From NCBI GenBank assembly GCA_001986395.2, contig MQVO02000083.1:1-45963 (forward strand): 45,963 nt of DNA, in the 5' to 3' direction. Shown in pieces: positions 45,089 through 45,963 of the stretch. The DNA comes from Irpex lacteus (lineage: Eukaryota > Basidiomycota > Agaricomycetes > Polyporales > Irpicaceae). The number at the start of each line of letters is the position of its first letter. Position 1 is the stretch's first letter. Made by a program: the position numbers and the translations under genes. A model generated the notes under the pieces. That model did no database searches. It had not been told where the DNA came from and saw only the letters and a list, made by a program, of their open reading frames with translations.

Positions 45089-45763
45089 TCAGTCTATTTT
45101 TGACTGACATGCACTGGCGATTCGTGGTAACTTGGAGGAATATGTCAGATCGAGATCAGCCTTGACAACACCCGCTGGTATGATAAGATTGTTTATCTGG
45201 CTGCAAAGTTGAAACACGGTCAATTTACATCGAGCCGCCTATAACATAGATAATCACATTTACTTACTAGATGGTGGTTCACTTTCAAGTCGAACCACTA
45301 CACTACCACCATCACTGCCCGCGCGTAAGTATGTCTTTACAAGCAACTGTGCGCCTGGCAAAACCGCCCGATCTGTGAAAACCACCTGGCAAGGACCGAG
45401 GTTCTTCGGGATCTGGAAGTAGAACATGTCAGAGTTAATACGCAGCTGATCTTCCGATGAGTGTTATTAGCAATGGACCAAATATCCCGTGGTGCTCGGC
45501 CACGGGGAAGGATGGGAGCACCTGAAGAATCTGAGGGCAATCATGAGCTCGAGTTAACCCTGTACGTGCGTTAACGTTGGGGTACACATGCGTATTTCAT
45601 GTCCGTCATAACAGCTAGCAAACAAGGTTACAAGGCCGCAATGAGAGCGTTGCTTACCGTTACTTACGAGCTTCAAATGACTATAGATTCGATATCCCTT
45701 CAATGAAAGTTCAGTAGAACACCCGGCCAACTCCTTGTATGTGACCGCCCTGGCATGATGCAA
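45089..45763 (-). CDS. Possible 3' exons of an unidentified gene
   Basis: Three coding-looking pieces lie in order on the minus strand. The first (about 45763-45668) reads YKELAGCSTELSLKGYRIYS and ends at a GTAAGT donor. The second (45412-45268) starts after TTCCAG and reads IPKNLGPCQVVFTDRAVLPG, also ending at GTAAGT. The third (45200-45089) starts after TTTGCAG, reads NNLIIPAGVVKADLDLTYSS and ends in TGA. The last two are joined by a 67-nt intron with good signals but miss being in phase by one base. I do not recognise the protein; the mix of short strands suggests a beta-rich fold. The 5' end may lie beyond the right edge of the window. Confidence 0.3.
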
Positions 45764-45963
45764 GCTTCGGTATGCGCTTGCCTATCTAAAGAATCGGACT
45801 CGGAGGCTGCTTCTGCGACAATTGGCAAACAAGACCATCTGAGGCTGTACCCCAACTGCTCCCCCTATGCTGCACGAAGTTGGGATGGGGAAACTCAGTC
45901 AGATGATGGACTCAGTCACTCGGATCTATCCTATCCTCAGTCATTATTGACCGCGATTGAGTT

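Noticed and set aside
1..45963. CRISPR array, prophage, LTR element or gene cluster for a secondary metabolite
   Set aside because: No regularly spaced repeats, paired terminal repeats, transposase or polymerase frame, or core biosynthetic enzyme was seen; the LaeA-like methyltransferase alone does not make a cluster.

Overview
This window is nuclear DNA from a filamentous basidiomycete, most likely an Agaricomycete. The evidence is many short GT-AG introns (mostly 45-75 nt), intron-dense housekeeping genes, an AA12-type PQQ sugar dehydrogenase, F-box and MYND protein families typical of mushrooms, and pyrimidine-rich 5' flanks. No rRNA, tRNA, CRISPR array or intact transposon was recognised. 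Almost all genes are spliced, so single ORFs show only parts of them; the exon models below were joined by hand from splice signals, phase and protein similarity.

Layout: 0.8-2.1 kb, four-TM membrane protein with two one-base frame breaks. 2.1-5.6 kb, gene-poor, ending in the promoter of a bHLH factor (6.0-7.0 kb). 9.4-10.8 kb, F-box/LRR-like gene A, frame broken. 11.2-20.4 kb, a compact and intact housekeeping block: tubulin cofactor A, Mediator 11, an RRM-less CSTF2-like protein, coatomer beta (18 exons) and an NCS1 purine/cytosine permease (8 exons). 20.9-23.4 kb, a MYND zinc-finger locus in two pieces. 24.4-25.9 kb, F-box gene B, an intact paralogue of A. 26-30.6 kb, gene-poor, with an imperfect direct repeat. 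30.8-32.8 kb, an unnamed 664-aa single-exon protein. 33.8-35.4 kb, AA12 sorbosone/pyranose dehydrogenase-like secreted enzyme. 36.0-37.4 kb, LaeA-like methyltransferase. 38.2-39.9 kb, mitochondrial polyprenyl diphosphate synthase (COQ1), frame broken by one base. 40.2-41.9 kb, homeodomain-like regulator. 42.3-43.3 kb, multi-TM protein. 43.6-44.9 kb, F-box gene C, also frame broken. 45.1-45.9 kb, possible last exons of an unidentified gene.

The genes do not form one pathway. The central block serves basic cell biology (tubulin folding, transcription initiation, mRNA 3' processing, vesicle coats, nucleobase uptake) and the flanks hold fast-evolving F-box/MYND genes. The clearest anomaly is a set of single-base frame breaks, several in homopolymer runs, including one in the conserved and normally essential COQ1. 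This fits residual long-read assembly errors as well as or better than real pseudogenes, and should be settled before any of these genes is called dead. I found no convincing new multi-gene system.
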